Shown here in pieces: positions 50,841 through 56,775 of a stretch of 64,000 nucleotides of DNA; position 1 is the stretch's first letter, and the number at the start of each line of letters is the position of its first letter. The notes under the pieces were generated by a model. It made no database searches. It was not told the origin of the DNA and worked only from the letters and a program-made list of their open reading frames with translations. The stretch is from Undaria pinnatifida. Taxonomy: Eukaryota > Sar > Phaeophyceae > Laminariales > Alariaceae. The translations under genes and the position numbers were made by a program. The stretch lies in assembly GCA_012845835.1 (NCBI GenBank), contig JABAKD010000001.1, positions 18,947,590 through 19,011,589 on the forward strand. The letters run 5' to 3'.

Positions 50841-53553
50841 ACTATCTAGCTATCTATCTATAATAGCTAGCTAGGGGCAGTTGGAGCAAGAATCACCAAT
50901 ACGCGGCAATCGTTTTTCAAAACGGGCGGCAACGATGATAACGTTTCCGTCCACCCCGACTAACTATGTACTAAATGTTTCCGTTTCCGTTCTCTTTGGT
51001 TTCGCCAAGACCAACACGTATCTCTACCGGTAACATTCCCGTGCCTTTTTGGTTTCTCGCAGACCAATAGGTTAGTAATTCTAATCGTGTACCCATTCCG
51101 GTGATTTTGTGGTTTCTCGCAGACCAGCAAGGGGCTCCGAATGCCGGGCGTGTTCGTGGTGCACCTGGACTGGCTGATGAACAGCATTTGGCATTGTCGA
51201 AGGGAGAGGGAAACTATCTTCCTCTTGGCTGGGGTGAGTCTTTCATACCCTACGGCTCACAACCTACGACGGGGGTATACCATTTTTTGGCAAAAATAGT
51301 TTCTGGATGTCGGGGCTCCTTGACCCATTTCCAACTCCCAACACATTATCCTATACTAAGTCCAAGTGTTTTGTCCCCATGTAGGGGGTGCGGTGGTAAA
51401 ACGGGCTAAAATGGTCAACTCCTTAGCCCTTTTGAGGCCTTTGTAGAGTGACAGCGACCAAAAAGATAACCACGATTGATTACGATATTTTTTTTAAGCG
51501 TCTGCCAGTAGTAGCGTGAGGGAGCGCGCAGCAGTAGGAGTAGGATCACGCTGCGCCCGTCCCGTCGAGTACTGAAGTCTTTGCGTTGTTTTTCGTTCGG
51601 ATACCAATTATTTTCATCGTCGCCAACCAGCAGTGGCCGATTCCGTAATCGTCAATTTTCGTCATATTTTTTTCCGCCTTGAATTTCGAGCGGGTTAATA
51701 ACGCATCACCGTCCGAATGTCGCGTGTGTCTTTTTTTGCATACCTGCGCCATCGGATCGTTCCTCGGACTGCGCTTTGAGTTGGCTCAAACAAATCGGTT
51801 GTTGGGTCATGTATCGATCTCCTGAAGCCAAGAACCTTGCCTTGCGGGGGAAAAAACAATGGTTGATGTCGCCTCTACCGCAGCATATGTTAGTACTATC
51901 GTGACCTCTATCGTACTCTACTGTAGGTCAATCGCGCTAAGCCATCACTGTCTGAATGCCGTTTGTGATTTTTTTCTTCTAATGCCTATTAATAGGCCGT
52001 GGATATGTTTTTTTCGTCGAGTTTTTGCACTTTTTTTTTTCTCAGAATCGTTTTTTCGGGGTGAGGTGTAGATGCCTCCTCAAGCCCTCCTCAAGCCCTC
52101 CTCAAGCCAAGAACCTTGCTGGGCAAGAAAAAAAAAACGGTTGCTGCACCTGTACCGTATTCTTAGTAGCATGTGTGCAGGTGTCCTAGCTAGCTCAATA
52201 TTGTCAGTGTCTCAGTTACGTCAAAAATCGGACTGAAAAAAGTTTTGTTGACGCAGCGAAATGGCCGAGTCTGTGGCCGCTCGCATCGCGAAACAGTAAA
52301 AATCATTACTAGGTACGCGCGCTAGAGGCTCTTGAGTCGCAGACAATAGAGGCCTTAAGGACCTCCCTACCACAGCCCTGTCCTTGTGCATCGCTGATTC
52401 CCCCCCTTCCCCCCCCCCCCAGCCCGCCTCCAAAACACGCCTGTCACTACGTCAGCTAGATCACCAGGGTACCGCCTTTTTTCTTCTTCTCGCTTTTTTT
52501 TTGTTTTGGCGGTAGCCCAGATGGTGGTCGAGTTGCTGTAGATTATGTGTGCGGAGTGGAGAGCCTCCACTCCGCGCAAGGGGGATGATATCGCCTATTA
52601 AATAGTGTTGCATAAGGTAAGGCACCCACGAGGGAGGCAGCTGCACAGTATCCCTGTTGCTGTCTCTGGAAGACGCCACACCAGAAAACAAATAAATTAA
52701 TCCGAAGCTGTTATCCATATGCAAGAATGTGCGCACAGGATGCGGAATTCCGCCCCACAAGCGGTTCTTAGCAGAAGGAAGCTCGCCCTTCATGCGACTC
52801 GCCGAACACCTCACGGTGCTTCGTGCTTGGTGCACGCGATGTCTACCTTGTCGGTGAAAGCCCGACGTGCTCCTTCCCGGCATCGTAGAGATGCCAGGGC
52901 CTATGGTCTTAGTATTACGACTATGCAAGAAATGAGTACCCCCCCCCCCGCGGACCATAAGCCTGTCCTTGTGCATCGTTCGCCGATCGCCCCTTCCCCC
53001 CCCCCCCCCCCCCTGTTTCACACGCGTTTGTTCCCTCCTGCGTGAACAGAAAATCTGCGAAGGATCCCCGCCGCCGTTACCGGTACCTCTGGCCAAACTA
53101 AGCGTAGCGCAACGAGATTGGAACTCCCGCAGCTCTACGGGTGACGGGGGGGTTGACTTTGGTCGCGACTCGAGTAGCGGCAGTGGTGGTAGTGGCGGTG
53201 GCGGTGACGGTGACGGTGCCGGTGGTGATGACGGTGATGGTGATGGTGCCAGGTTAGAATCGACGAAATTTCGCCGAAAACGTGTGCGGGAGGGTGACAA
53301 CAGTAGCGGTAGTGGTGGTCGCGGCGACGGCGGCCGTTTCGATGATAGCGGTAAGAGTAGTTCGGCAGTAAATGGCTGGAAAGGATGGGGTGGAAAGTCG
53401 GGAGGTGGGGGGGCGGGGGGCGGCAGCGGTAGGGGGATGTCCAGCAGAAGCAGCAGCAGTAGCAGCAGCAATGTTAGTGCCAGCGGCGATGGGAGTAGTA
53501 GCGCTGGGAGCGACCTCGATGGGCTCGTTGACGAGCTGGAGAACTCTTTCTGA
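34620..53553 (+). CDS. FCP1: FCP1-type RNA polymerase II CTD phosphatase (ten mapped exons, 5' end missing)
   Basis: Exons 34620-35111, 38701-38818, 41168-41245, 42056-42143, 42978-43067, 44210-44332, 47813-49419, 50291-50501, 51123-51233 and 53050-53553 join in frame through nine GT-AG junctions to give about 1140 residues. The enzyme removes phosphate from the CTD of RNA polymerase II in the nucleus, recycling it for initiation. Evidence, in order: Cys/His motif (CSHPELHGTLCTSCG), FCPH domain with LVLDLDNTLLHC (the DxDxT nucleophile loop), KLRPGLRQFL, EMTIYTAGTSQYADAV, VLDPDRSLFQGR and ALIVDDRDDVW (second catalytic Asp pair), a 535-residue Ser/Glu/Gly-rich insert, a BRCT domain (GVRMVFSGVIP to VVHLDWLMNSIW) and an acidic end DLDGLVDELENSF. 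The FCPH motif SRD after LFxxR is missing. FCPH followed by BRCT is the hallmark of FCP1/CPL3-4; small SCP phosphatases lack BRCT. Confidence 0.9.
35128..35410 (+). mobile_element. fam2 element 16 nt after an FCP1 donor
   Basis: Starts CACACCTCGGACAGG, passes through CATCTACAGTACATCCTGCA and GATCGTACGGCTCCCACCGG and ends GATCTGTCTGTCGACGTGTG, a degenerate inverted end. Confidence 0.75.
35411..36482. other. Intron sequence with a tRNA-like fragment
   Basis: Largely unassigned. At about 36137-36205 the minus strand has GTGAGTTCGAATCCCCCC (B-box-like), but the predicted acceptor stem does not pair, so only a tRNA-derived fragment is claimed. GAGGAGCT...TCTCACCATC near 35610 also occurs near 3102. 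Confidence 0.45.
36483..36560 (+). repeat. fam7 dispersed repeat fragment
   Basis: CGGCGTAAATGAAAATACGT, GTGGTGAGCTTAGGCTTTTA and CCATCCGCCGGAGGATT match 1965-2040. Confidence 0.65.
36655..36870. repeat. fam8 short foldback
   Basis: TTGAAACCGTCGAACGTCAC and CCTAACCCAACGAAAAA are inverted at TTCGTTGGCCTTGGGTTAC and GACATTCGTCGCTTTCAATA. A relative with the same arms lies at 57975-58200. Confidence 0.7.
37125..37520 (+). repeat. fam9 element
   Basis: GGCTCGGGGTCACTCGCGGG, GCAATGGAATTGCTTAGCTA, GTGAGGTACGGAAGTCACTC, GAGTGGCTCAAATCCCGCAG, then a CATCATGATGA-rich end. A T20 tract and G run lie at 37136-37166. Confidence 0.65.
37540..38045 (-). mobile_element. fam1 fragments
   Basis: Pieces of inverted fam1: CGAGGCTCCTCACCTTGGC, CCATGGCCTAGACAGG (37540-37700), and GACGATTTCGCCCAGG, GGAGCCCCCGTCATTCAG, CTACCTCGATCGTATCGTGC (37930-38030). 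Confidence 0.55.
38160..38340 (+). mobile_element. fam4 GGGTC-rich element
   Basis: Bounded by AGGCCTTTTCACGGGACGG and ATGGCACGTGAAAACCCCTG, with GACCCGACCCGTGAG between. Confidence 0.65.
38480..38700 (+). repeat. TTCTTG pyrimidine array ahead of a 3' splice site
   Basis: About 220 bp of TTCTTGTTCTTG/TTCGTG/TTCCCG units ending TTCTTGAAG at the acceptor of the DLDNT exon; it serves as a greatly expanded polypyrimidine tract. Confidence 0.75.
38701..38818 (+). CDS. FCP1: FCP1 exon: catalytic DLDNT
   Basis: Acceptor TTGAAG after a TTCTTG array, donor GGAAG|GTAGCC. It encodes ARRMHMDKSGRLLNSKKL followed by SLVLDLDNTLLHCSDHPDAG, with the phosphoryl-accepting Asp as the first D of DLDNT. Confidence 0.92.
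38843..39080 (+). mobile_element. fam2 element 25 nt after an FCP1 donor
   Basis: CACACCTTGAAGAGATC start, GATTGTACGGCTCCCACCC, CGGTAACATGAGCTAGACC, ending CTATCTGTCCGAGGTGTTAC. Confidence 0.75.
39260..39960 (+). repeat. Imperfect tandem repeat, period about 130-170 bp
   Basis: Units share CACATGGAGACCCCCACGA, TACAAGTTTTTxCAGATC, TTTTCACTGATxTGCATCAG, ATGTACAAG and ATCTGTACCGGCCATGGACA near 39500, 39668 and 39800. A 225-codon frame (39427-40104) stays open across them but changes frame relative to the repeat unit, so it is not called as a gene. Confidence 0.65.
40583..40683 (+). mobile_element. TTAACC-ended MITE
   Basis: Starts TTAACGCCTTTAAAACTGG and ends GAAAGGGGTTAA, inverted ends of about 11 bp. 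Close relatives lie at 47020-47112 and, inverted, 44400-44485. Confidence 0.7.
40745..40935 (+). repeat. Near-identical direct duplication, about 91 bp
   Basis: CACAGCAAGCAAxGCATAAA through CTGTATCGACCTCGCTCATC and CGTTTATT occurs twice in a row with two or three differences, so it is a young duplication. Confidence 0.9.
40965..41160 (+). repeat. Short minisatellite before a 3' splice site
   Basis: Units of about 20 bp, ATCCTACTGAAATGCT / ATTCTACTGAAAATGTGC, repeat six or seven times before the acceptor at 41167. Confidence 0.6.
41168..41245 (+). CDS. FCP1: FCP1 exon: FCPH middle 1
   Basis: Acceptor CGTCGCAG, donor CTCAG|GTACTC. It encodes VSAPGVDGIHSLRLPNQP followed by RDYYIKL. The split codons AG|G at both ends give Arg, as expected for DAGR and KLRPG. 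Confidence 0.9.
41258..42040 (+). repeat. GTTGTG array then CCAC/CCTA microsatellite filling an intron
   Basis: Most of the 810-bp intron is simple repeat: GTTGTG (41261-41312), CCACCCA/CTCA (41430-41610) and CTACCTAC (41625-42030). The plus strand is pyrimidine-rich right up to the next acceptor. Confidence 0.9.
42056..42143 (+). CDS. FCP1: FCP1 exon: FCPH middle 2
   Basis: Acceptor CAACAG behind about 640 bp of CCTA/CCAC microsatellite, donor GCG|GTAAGA. It encodes PGLRQFLAQAATMFEMTIYT and AGTSQYADA, the conserved FCPH segment with the YTxGTxxYA motif. Confidence 0.92.
42150..42745 (-). mobile_element. fam3 element(s), antisense to FCP1
   Basis: G-rich tracts alternate with GTCATTTCGTGCATAG and TCAATTTGTGCATGGCC, then GGACGGAGCACGTCGGG, CAACTAGGCAGACATTGC, GCCGTGAGGTGTTCGGCG and GCATGAAGGGTGAACTGC, ending AAGACGGACTTCGG. 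Two partial copies are arranged in a row (42150-42345 and 42400-42745). Confidence 0.7.
42978..43067 (+). CDS. FCP1: FCP1 exon: FCPH middle 3
   Basis: Acceptor ATTTTTAG, donor ACCAAG|GTGCAG. It encodes VAGVLDPDRSLFQGRHFST followed by CYTPDLGRNTK. The usual SRDE/SRDD after LFxxR is replaced by STCYT. Confidence 0.88.
43063..43215 (+). repeat. Duplicated 5' splice site region
   Basis: The 50 bp starting at the donor (GGTGCAGGAAACCCTTT, CACGTCG, AGATCACGATCTATTAG) is repeated 100 bp downstream with only a few differences. Confidence 0.85.
43318..43442 (+). pseudogene. Relic duplicate of the VDDRDDVW exon start
   Basis: TTGTATTCTCTGCCCTACG and CCTCGAGCGTATTTTCCCG align with 44158-44225, so intron end and exon start were copied together. 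Translation gives RDDHSLERIFPCWLDMALI, then diverges before the catalytic Asp pair. The acceptor AG is absent. Intriguingly its SRDD residues resemble the FCPH motif that the used exons lack. Confidence 0.75.
44210..44332 (+). CDS. FCP1: FCP1 exon: second catalytic Asp motif
   Basis: Acceptor GGGCAG, donor TTCGTG|GTGAGT. It encodes SLERIFPCGLDMALIVDDRD, DVWRGEQAKNLLLVRPYKFF and V, the canonical IFPC...DDRxDVW...VxPYxFF block of FCP1. Both ends have been copied into the flanking introns. Confidence 0.92.
44400..44485 (-). mobile_element. TTAACC MITE (inverted) and duplicated donor sequence
   Basis: CCCCTTTAGAGCCCCC, CCTCCCTATACTAAATCCAA and GAAAACGGGTTACCAG are the inverse of 47040-47110. A copy of the intron start (AGTTGGGTTACCTCTCCTAC, TTTTACTCGATTGCAGTACC) follows at 44606-44655. 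Confidence 0.6.
45075..46910 (+). repeat. Intron-grown minisatellite bracketed by relic exon ends
   Basis: About fifty 30-34-bp units of GGGGAAAAGTTGGGACCTGA / TTGTAGTATAGA fill 45140-46840. At both ends lie decayed copies of the preceding FCP1 exon end: 45083-45135 (GCAGGCGAAGAACCTTTTTG, CGCCCCTATACAGTTCTTCG, CGGTGAGTTAG) and 46850-46895 (GGCAGGCAAAGAACCTTTTG, CGCCCCTGCAATTTATTCG). The unit resembles intron sequence just after the donor (GTTGGGTTACTG...TTACTCGATTACAGTA). Confidence 0.85.
46935..47355 (+). mobile_element. fam1 element with a nested TTAACC MITE
   Basis: Begins GTGCTACGATACAGGTATTA, is interrupted at 47020-47112 by TTAACCTCTTT...AAAGGGGTTAA, and resumes at CCTTGACCCAAAATGGTCGG, CTAAGCCATGGGTTTATTC. 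The 3' end has a CTATTAGTA repeat. Confidence 0.8.
47700..47812 (+). repeat. GACCC array forming a 3' splice site
   Basis: CCGACCCCACCCGACCC-type units, related to fam4, end in CGACTGGTCAG, the acceptor of the 47813 exon. Confidence 0.7.
47813..49419 (+). CDS. FCP1: FCP1 exon: large low-complexity insert
   Basis: Acceptor ACTGGTCAG at the edge of a GACCC array, donor AAG|GTGACT. 535 codons rich in Ser/Glu (ESESTFTESGSPL-like repeats at 48060-48330), Gly runs and Pro. Its end, LDCTLKTLEAVHGAFYAPDY, matches the conserved helix before the BRCT domain (LxxIHxxFY). Such an insert is unusually large for this position and is probably disordered. Confidence 0.85.
49420..49857. other. FCP1 intron sequence
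   Basis: A CCCCACAG|ACGGCCGAAG site at 49507 looks like an acceptor, but joining it and the next exon creates a stop, so it is treated as unused. Nothing else recognised. Confidence 0.5.
49858..50138 (+). mobile_element. fam3 element ending at a relic 3' splice site
   Basis: GTGCCGAAGTCCGTCC, CACCCTTCATGCGACTCGCC, TGCAAGCAATGTCTGCCTGG, AACATGCTCCGTCCC, GACTACGGCCATGCACAAAC, then two C-runs and TTTTTCCCACAG. The AG is followed by the relic BRCT exon start at 50139. Confidence 0.75.
50139..50190 (+). pseudogene. Relic duplicate of the first BRCT exon start
   Basis: AGACTTGACGAGCTTCTTGG and GTTCGCTCACGCGTCATCCA align with the true exon start at 50291 (RDLTSFLVMVRSRVIQG versus RDVASFLAKVRSRVLRG). 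Similarity includes the CCCACAG acceptor and stops after about 50 bp. Confidence 0.8.
50291..50501 (+). CDS. FCP1: FCP1 exon: BRCT part 1
   Basis: Acceptor CGCCCACAG, donor CTCAAG|GTGCGA. It encodes RDVASFLAKVRSRVLRGVRM then VFSGVIPVSG and HRLWKLAESHGATVESGIGR, HTTHVVAVRLGTLK: beta-1, alpha-1 and the THVVA strand of BRCT. Confidence 0.92.
50640..50860 (+). repeat. CCTG/TCTG/TATC tetranucleotide microsatellite
   Basis: CTATCTAT, then CCTGCCTG, then TCTGTCTG, with clean internal transitions, inside the intron between the two BRCT exons. Confidence 0.92.
50990..51122 (+). repeat. Tripled 3' splice site region
   Basis: GGTTTCTCGCAGACCA is present at the true acceptor (51111) and about 60 bp earlier (51051), each preceded by CATTCCxGTG; a third, poorer copy, GGTTTCGCCAAGACCAAC, is near 50998. 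The middle copy keeps a perfect CAG acceptor but is followed by an in-frame TAG. Confidence 0.85.
51123..51233 (+). CDS. FCP1: FCP1 exon: BRCT part 2
   Basis: Acceptor TTTCTCGCAG, donor GCTGGG|GTGAGT. It encodes TSKGLRMPGVFVVHLDWLMN then SIWHCRRERETIFLLAG, with the conserved VxxxWLxxS/N tryptophan helix that closes BRCT. Confidence 0.92.
51325..51400 (-). mobile_element. TTAACC-type MITE
   Basis: ACCCATTTCCAACTCCCAAC and AGTCCAAGTGTTTTGTCCCC are the inverse of 32525-32590. Confidence 0.6.
51510..51665 (-). repeat. fam6 dispersed repeat
   Basis: GAGCGCGCAGCAGTAGGAG, TAGGATCACGCTGCGCCCG, TCTTTGCGTTGTTTTTCG and GTAATCGTCAATTTTCGTCA match 13860-14005. Confidence 0.75.
51666..52175 (+). mobile_element. 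Two fam1 elements in tandem
   Basis: A 5'-truncated copy (to about 51890; GCGCCATCGGATCGTTCCTC, GATCTCCTGAAGCCAAGAAC) is followed by another (51930-52175; GCCATCACTGTCTGAATGCC, TAATAGGCCGTGGATATG, GTGAGGTGTAGATGCCTCCT) that ends GCTGCACCTGTACCGTA. Confidence 0.65.
52176..52738. repeat. Last FCP1 intron, with a duplicated acceptor-side block
   Basis: CCTGTCCTTGTGCATCGCTG, a C-run and ACACGCCTG at 52375-52442 match the block just before the last exon (52967-53035). The rest is unassigned. Confidence 0.65.
52739..53049 (+). mobile_element. fam3 element leading into the last FCP1 exon's acceptor
   Basis: CGGAATTCCGCCCCACAAGC, CGCCCTTCATGCGACTCGCC, GAACACCTCACGG, TCGGTGAAAGCCCGACGTG, ACGACTATGCAAGAAATGAG, then C-runs and TCCTCCTGCGTGAACAG. 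The orientation relative to the gene is the same as at 14413 and 49858. Confidence 0.75.
53050..53553 (+). CDS. FCP1: FCP1 last exon
   Basis: Acceptor GCGTGAACAG; stop TGA at 53551. It encodes KICEGSPPPLPVPLAKL, then Gly/Asp/Ser-rich sequence with FRRKRVREGD (possible nuclear localisation signal) and ends DLDGLVDELENSF. Acidic C-terminal ends of this type bind TFIIF in known FCP1 proteins, so the same role is likely. Confidence 0.88.
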   Translation, partial: KICEGSPPPLPVPLAKLSVAQRDWNSRSSTGDGGVDFGRDSSSGSGGSGGGGDGDGAGGDDGDGDGARLESTKFRRKRVREGDNSSGSGGRGDGGRFDDSGKSSSAVNGWKGWGGKSGGGGAGGGSGRGMSSRSSSSSSSNVSASGDGSSSAGSDLDGLVDELENSF

Positions 53554-53574
53554 AGAAATTTCTGAAGATTGCGC

Positions 53575-53815
53575 ATGTCGGACGGATCAGACGTCTATTT
53601 GATAATCTATGTGATCTGTGTGTTTCAGGGCAGACAGACCCATGCTCTGCATGGATCTGTTTGATCTGTAGGTCGTTGTTCCGGGCGAGAGCGGGATGAC
53701 CTGGTTGCCCTGCCACATGTCTCCGTTGGATCTGTACTTACACAGATCTTGCAAAATATGTCACAATAATAACAGACATATGATCTAGATTATCTAGATG
53801 GTGATCTCTCAGACG
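53575..53815 (+). mobile_element. fam2 element in the FCP1 3' flank
   Basis: GTCGGACGGATCAGACGTC start, GATCTGTGTGTTTCAGGGC, GATGGTGATCTCTCAGACGTG end. It starts about 25 nt after the stop codon. Confidence 0.6.
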
Positions 53816-54755
53816 TGTGGAAGACAGGCCAGGCAGGTTGGAGAACTCTTTCTGGAGATAATAGGTTGCAGACAGGTTGGCGTTTGCTTTCTGAAGCGAG
53901 GTCGCGGACAGGGTCGAGGCTATGACACATGATGCAGATATGACAGCACCAGCACAGATCGTTTCAACTACAATAAGAATGTTTCTGTGTTAAACCTCTT
54001 TGTGAAGATGGACCGCCGGCAGAGTTGAAGATATGATACGACGTCGTGCAGATGGCGGCAGCACGGTGGCATACAGGGTCATGGCTATGGTACGACAATG
54101 GAGTAGTGATCCCTCTATTGTGCCGGTTGAGTAGTGCCGGCTGCCCGCTATAGTGCCTGTGGAATCGCTTGACACCGACAGGAACAACCGGTAGTGACTG
54201 TATGCGGAGTAGTGCCGGTTGCCGCTATAGGTGCCGGTACTTTTGGCTGGCCTATACCGGCATTATACTAGAGGGACGTCTACAGCCGTATCATGCAGAT
54301 ATGATAGCAGCAGCACGGATGCTTTCTGGTGGTGGTGTTCATTATGTCGTTTGTGCTTGCTTTTCTCGGTCTGGTTCGTGTTCTTGTTCTTGTGCTTGTC
54401 AGTGTCCTCGGAGCTATTTGCCCACTTTCCTTTCTTTTATCTTCTGGCGGGCGCTGGTAAAGTTACTCTTCAAATGTGTTGAGAAAAGAATACCAGTGGT
54501 ATTTTGTTGCCCCAACGAACCAAAGTGGGCATCAAACTCGGACAAAGATACGCAGGAACCCGGACGATTGTCCGTATGAATTAAGGCCTGTTTTGCGAGA
54601 CGTTGCTTCTTCTGCTTGCATTCTGTTTCTGGCTGAAGCTGATGCACAGATAGTGGTTCTTTCTGGCGCTAGTACAATATTATAGTGCTTTACCAATCTG
54701 GACGGAAACGTAAGGACCGTTTGGGCATCAATATAAAATACAAACGGTCCTTAAA
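53816..54755. repeat. 3' flank of FCP1; AGTGCCGGTTGCC repeats
   Basis: Short AGTGCCGGTTGCCxxCTATAG units occur near 54130, 54205 and again near 55035, 55110, 56305 and 56370. No gene is supported. Confidence 0.45.
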
Positions 54756-55030
54756 TTTCAAAGCCTCGGACAGATCATCAGATGAGCTAGATCTTTGGGG
54801 GCAGACGTATCCCGTCAAGTATACGATCTGCGAGATCTAGATCACGTTTGCCGTGCGGAATCTGTGCGACGCAGCTCTTGCGCACATGTGTTGCTGGATG
54901 GGTTCTGTACGGTACGGCTCTTCTTGTACAATACCAGGTATATCATATCGGAAGATACAGGATCTAGATGATCTATAGTAGACGATCTAGATGATCTAGA
55001 TCGTGATCTGTCCGAGGTGTGTAATGTTTC
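54756..55030 (-). mobile_element. fam2 element
   Basis: CCTCGGACAGATCATCAGAT start and GATCGTGATCTGTCCGAGGTGTG split end, with GTACGGTACGGCTC inside. Confidence 0.65.
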
Positions 55031-55463
55031 CGTTGTGCCGGTTGCCTGCTTTAGTGCCGGTGCAATCGCTCGGCGAAGATGGGAACAGCCAGTAGTGGCA
55101 GCGTGGAAGTAGTGCCGGTTGCCGCTATAGTGCCGGTATTTACCTCTATAGTGCATATACCCGCACTATACGAGGGAGACCGCTATTACACCCTACCTAA
55201 CAAACCCCTTGTAAAGCTAGCGTTTGTATCTATAGATTTACATGTTGCCTGGGCTGAATGATCGGTGCTTGCGGTGATTGAATTTATCATTCTAGCAGTA
55301 CCCATAGTATCGTGAGACGGGCATGGTACAACAGCAGCAGCATCTGTGAGTGCAGTTGTTCGTAGTTGATAGTGGCGCATGGTTTGTGCAACAACGGGAG
55401 CAACGAAATATCTTGAACTTTTGTGAGCGGGTGGCGTGCTTTGTCATTTTTCCTTTTGATCAC
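55031..55463. other. Unassigned sequence with AGTGCCGG repeats
   Basis: AGTGCCGGTTGCCTGCT and AGTGCCGGTTGCCGCTATAG near 55035 and 55109. No exon. Confidence 0.4.
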
Positions 55464-55695
55464 GTCGGACAGATCATCGATTCCCAGTTGATGACCTAGA
55501 TATTTCAGGGAATATCTGTATGGTCTAGCTTATGTTGCTGGGTGGGAGCTGTACGATCTGTATGATCTGGCACATGTTTCTTGGGTTGGATCTGTACTTT
55601 GAGTATACAGATCGTGCGCAACATCTCGTAACGGCAGCTATAAGATCTATTGTAGATTATATAGATCGTGATCTGTCCGAGTTGTGAACTTTTGT
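55464..55695 (-). mobile_element. fam2 element
   Basis: ACGTCGGACAGATCATCG start, GGGTGGGAGCTGTACGATCT (inverse of the CGTACGGCTCCCACC core), end GATCGTGATCTGTCCGAGTT. Confidence 0.75.
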
Positions 55696-55854
55696 GAACG
55701 GGTGGGGTGCGTTGATATCCATCCTTTCTTGTCTAATTAATTTATCAACCCCTTCGGAATGTCATCGTGGGAAAATATGTCGAAAAAAAAGCGACGATTT
55801 ACAGCATCTATCTACTGTACCTGCTACACGAAGCAGCCCAGGACGCGTGCTTCG

Positions 55855-56175
55855 CTAGAGGTATTATGAATGTAGTAAGGTATACCACTTTTTGGCAAAC
55901 ATGTTTTCTGAATGATGGTGCTCCTTAACCTTCACCTTAACCCAAAATGGTCGGAACTATGCAATAATACCATTCTTGTTTTGTAGTACTGTAGGAATAT
56001 AAGATACATATTTTTTGTGCGTTGACCATGGGTTTGGTCATCGGGTTTGCACTTTTCAGTTTTCTCTCAAGTATTTATTATTGTGGGTTAAGAAGGTATA
56101 GGGCTCAAGTGAGAAACCTCCGAAAAAAAAGCAATGGTGCACCTTTGGGGTGCCGTACTGTTTGTAGCATGAGTC
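55855..56175 (+). mobile_element. fam1 element
   Basis: GCTAGAGGTATTATGAATG, GGTATACCACTTTTTGGC, TTTTCTGAATGATGGTGCTC, TTGACCATGGGTTTGGTC, AAGGTATAGGGCTCAAG and AATGGTGCACCTTTGG in family order. Confidence 0.8.
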
Positions 56176-56775
56176 CCCGGCCGCTGAGGTGGGGCATGCC
56201 TCCGAAGTTCGACGGAAGGAGTCGTACGACAACGAGGGCGCACGCGTGATACTTGCGTGATACTTGTACCTAACAGGTACAGTGGGTAAGGGCCTCCCTA
56301 TATAGTGCCGATTGAATGACGCTTGTATCGCTGCTGTAGTAAGGGTCTACCCATATATATAGTGCCGGTCGAATAGTGCCTATTGCCGATAGAGTGCCGG
56401 TGAAAACCCCCGGCACGTCGACTGAAACCCGCTATACTACAGTAGTACCAATACTTGGAAGTATCGATACTCTACCCTATCTATGATGCCGGTGCCCGTT
56501 ATTCTGCCGGGAATGTTGACTCGCACATACCGGCACAGCAGTACCAGGTATATAGGGAGATCACCGCTGTACTGGTTCTTCTTATGGTTGACAAGGTGGC
56601 AACACGCACTTTATAAGATACAATAGCTGTCGCTAAAACGAGCGATATATATATGATAGATGTAACTGTCGTCAGACGTGTGCGTCCACGGGCCATTGGT
56701 TCGTTTGATTGCGAGGGGCACCACAGGTGGAATAGAGCCGATGTGACGTTTGTTGTATTGCAATTGATGTGGTCA
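56176..56775. other. Unassigned sequence
   Basis: AGTGCCGxTTG-type short repeats near 56302-56400 and 56490-56540. Open frames up to 96 codons lack motifs. Confidence 0.4.

Noticed and set aside
52461-53576. 371-codon minus-strand frame rich in Pro/Leu/Ser
   Set aside because: It is antisense to the last FCP1 exon and a fam3 element; no start context or motif, and the plus frame is supported by the FCP1 C-terminal signature.
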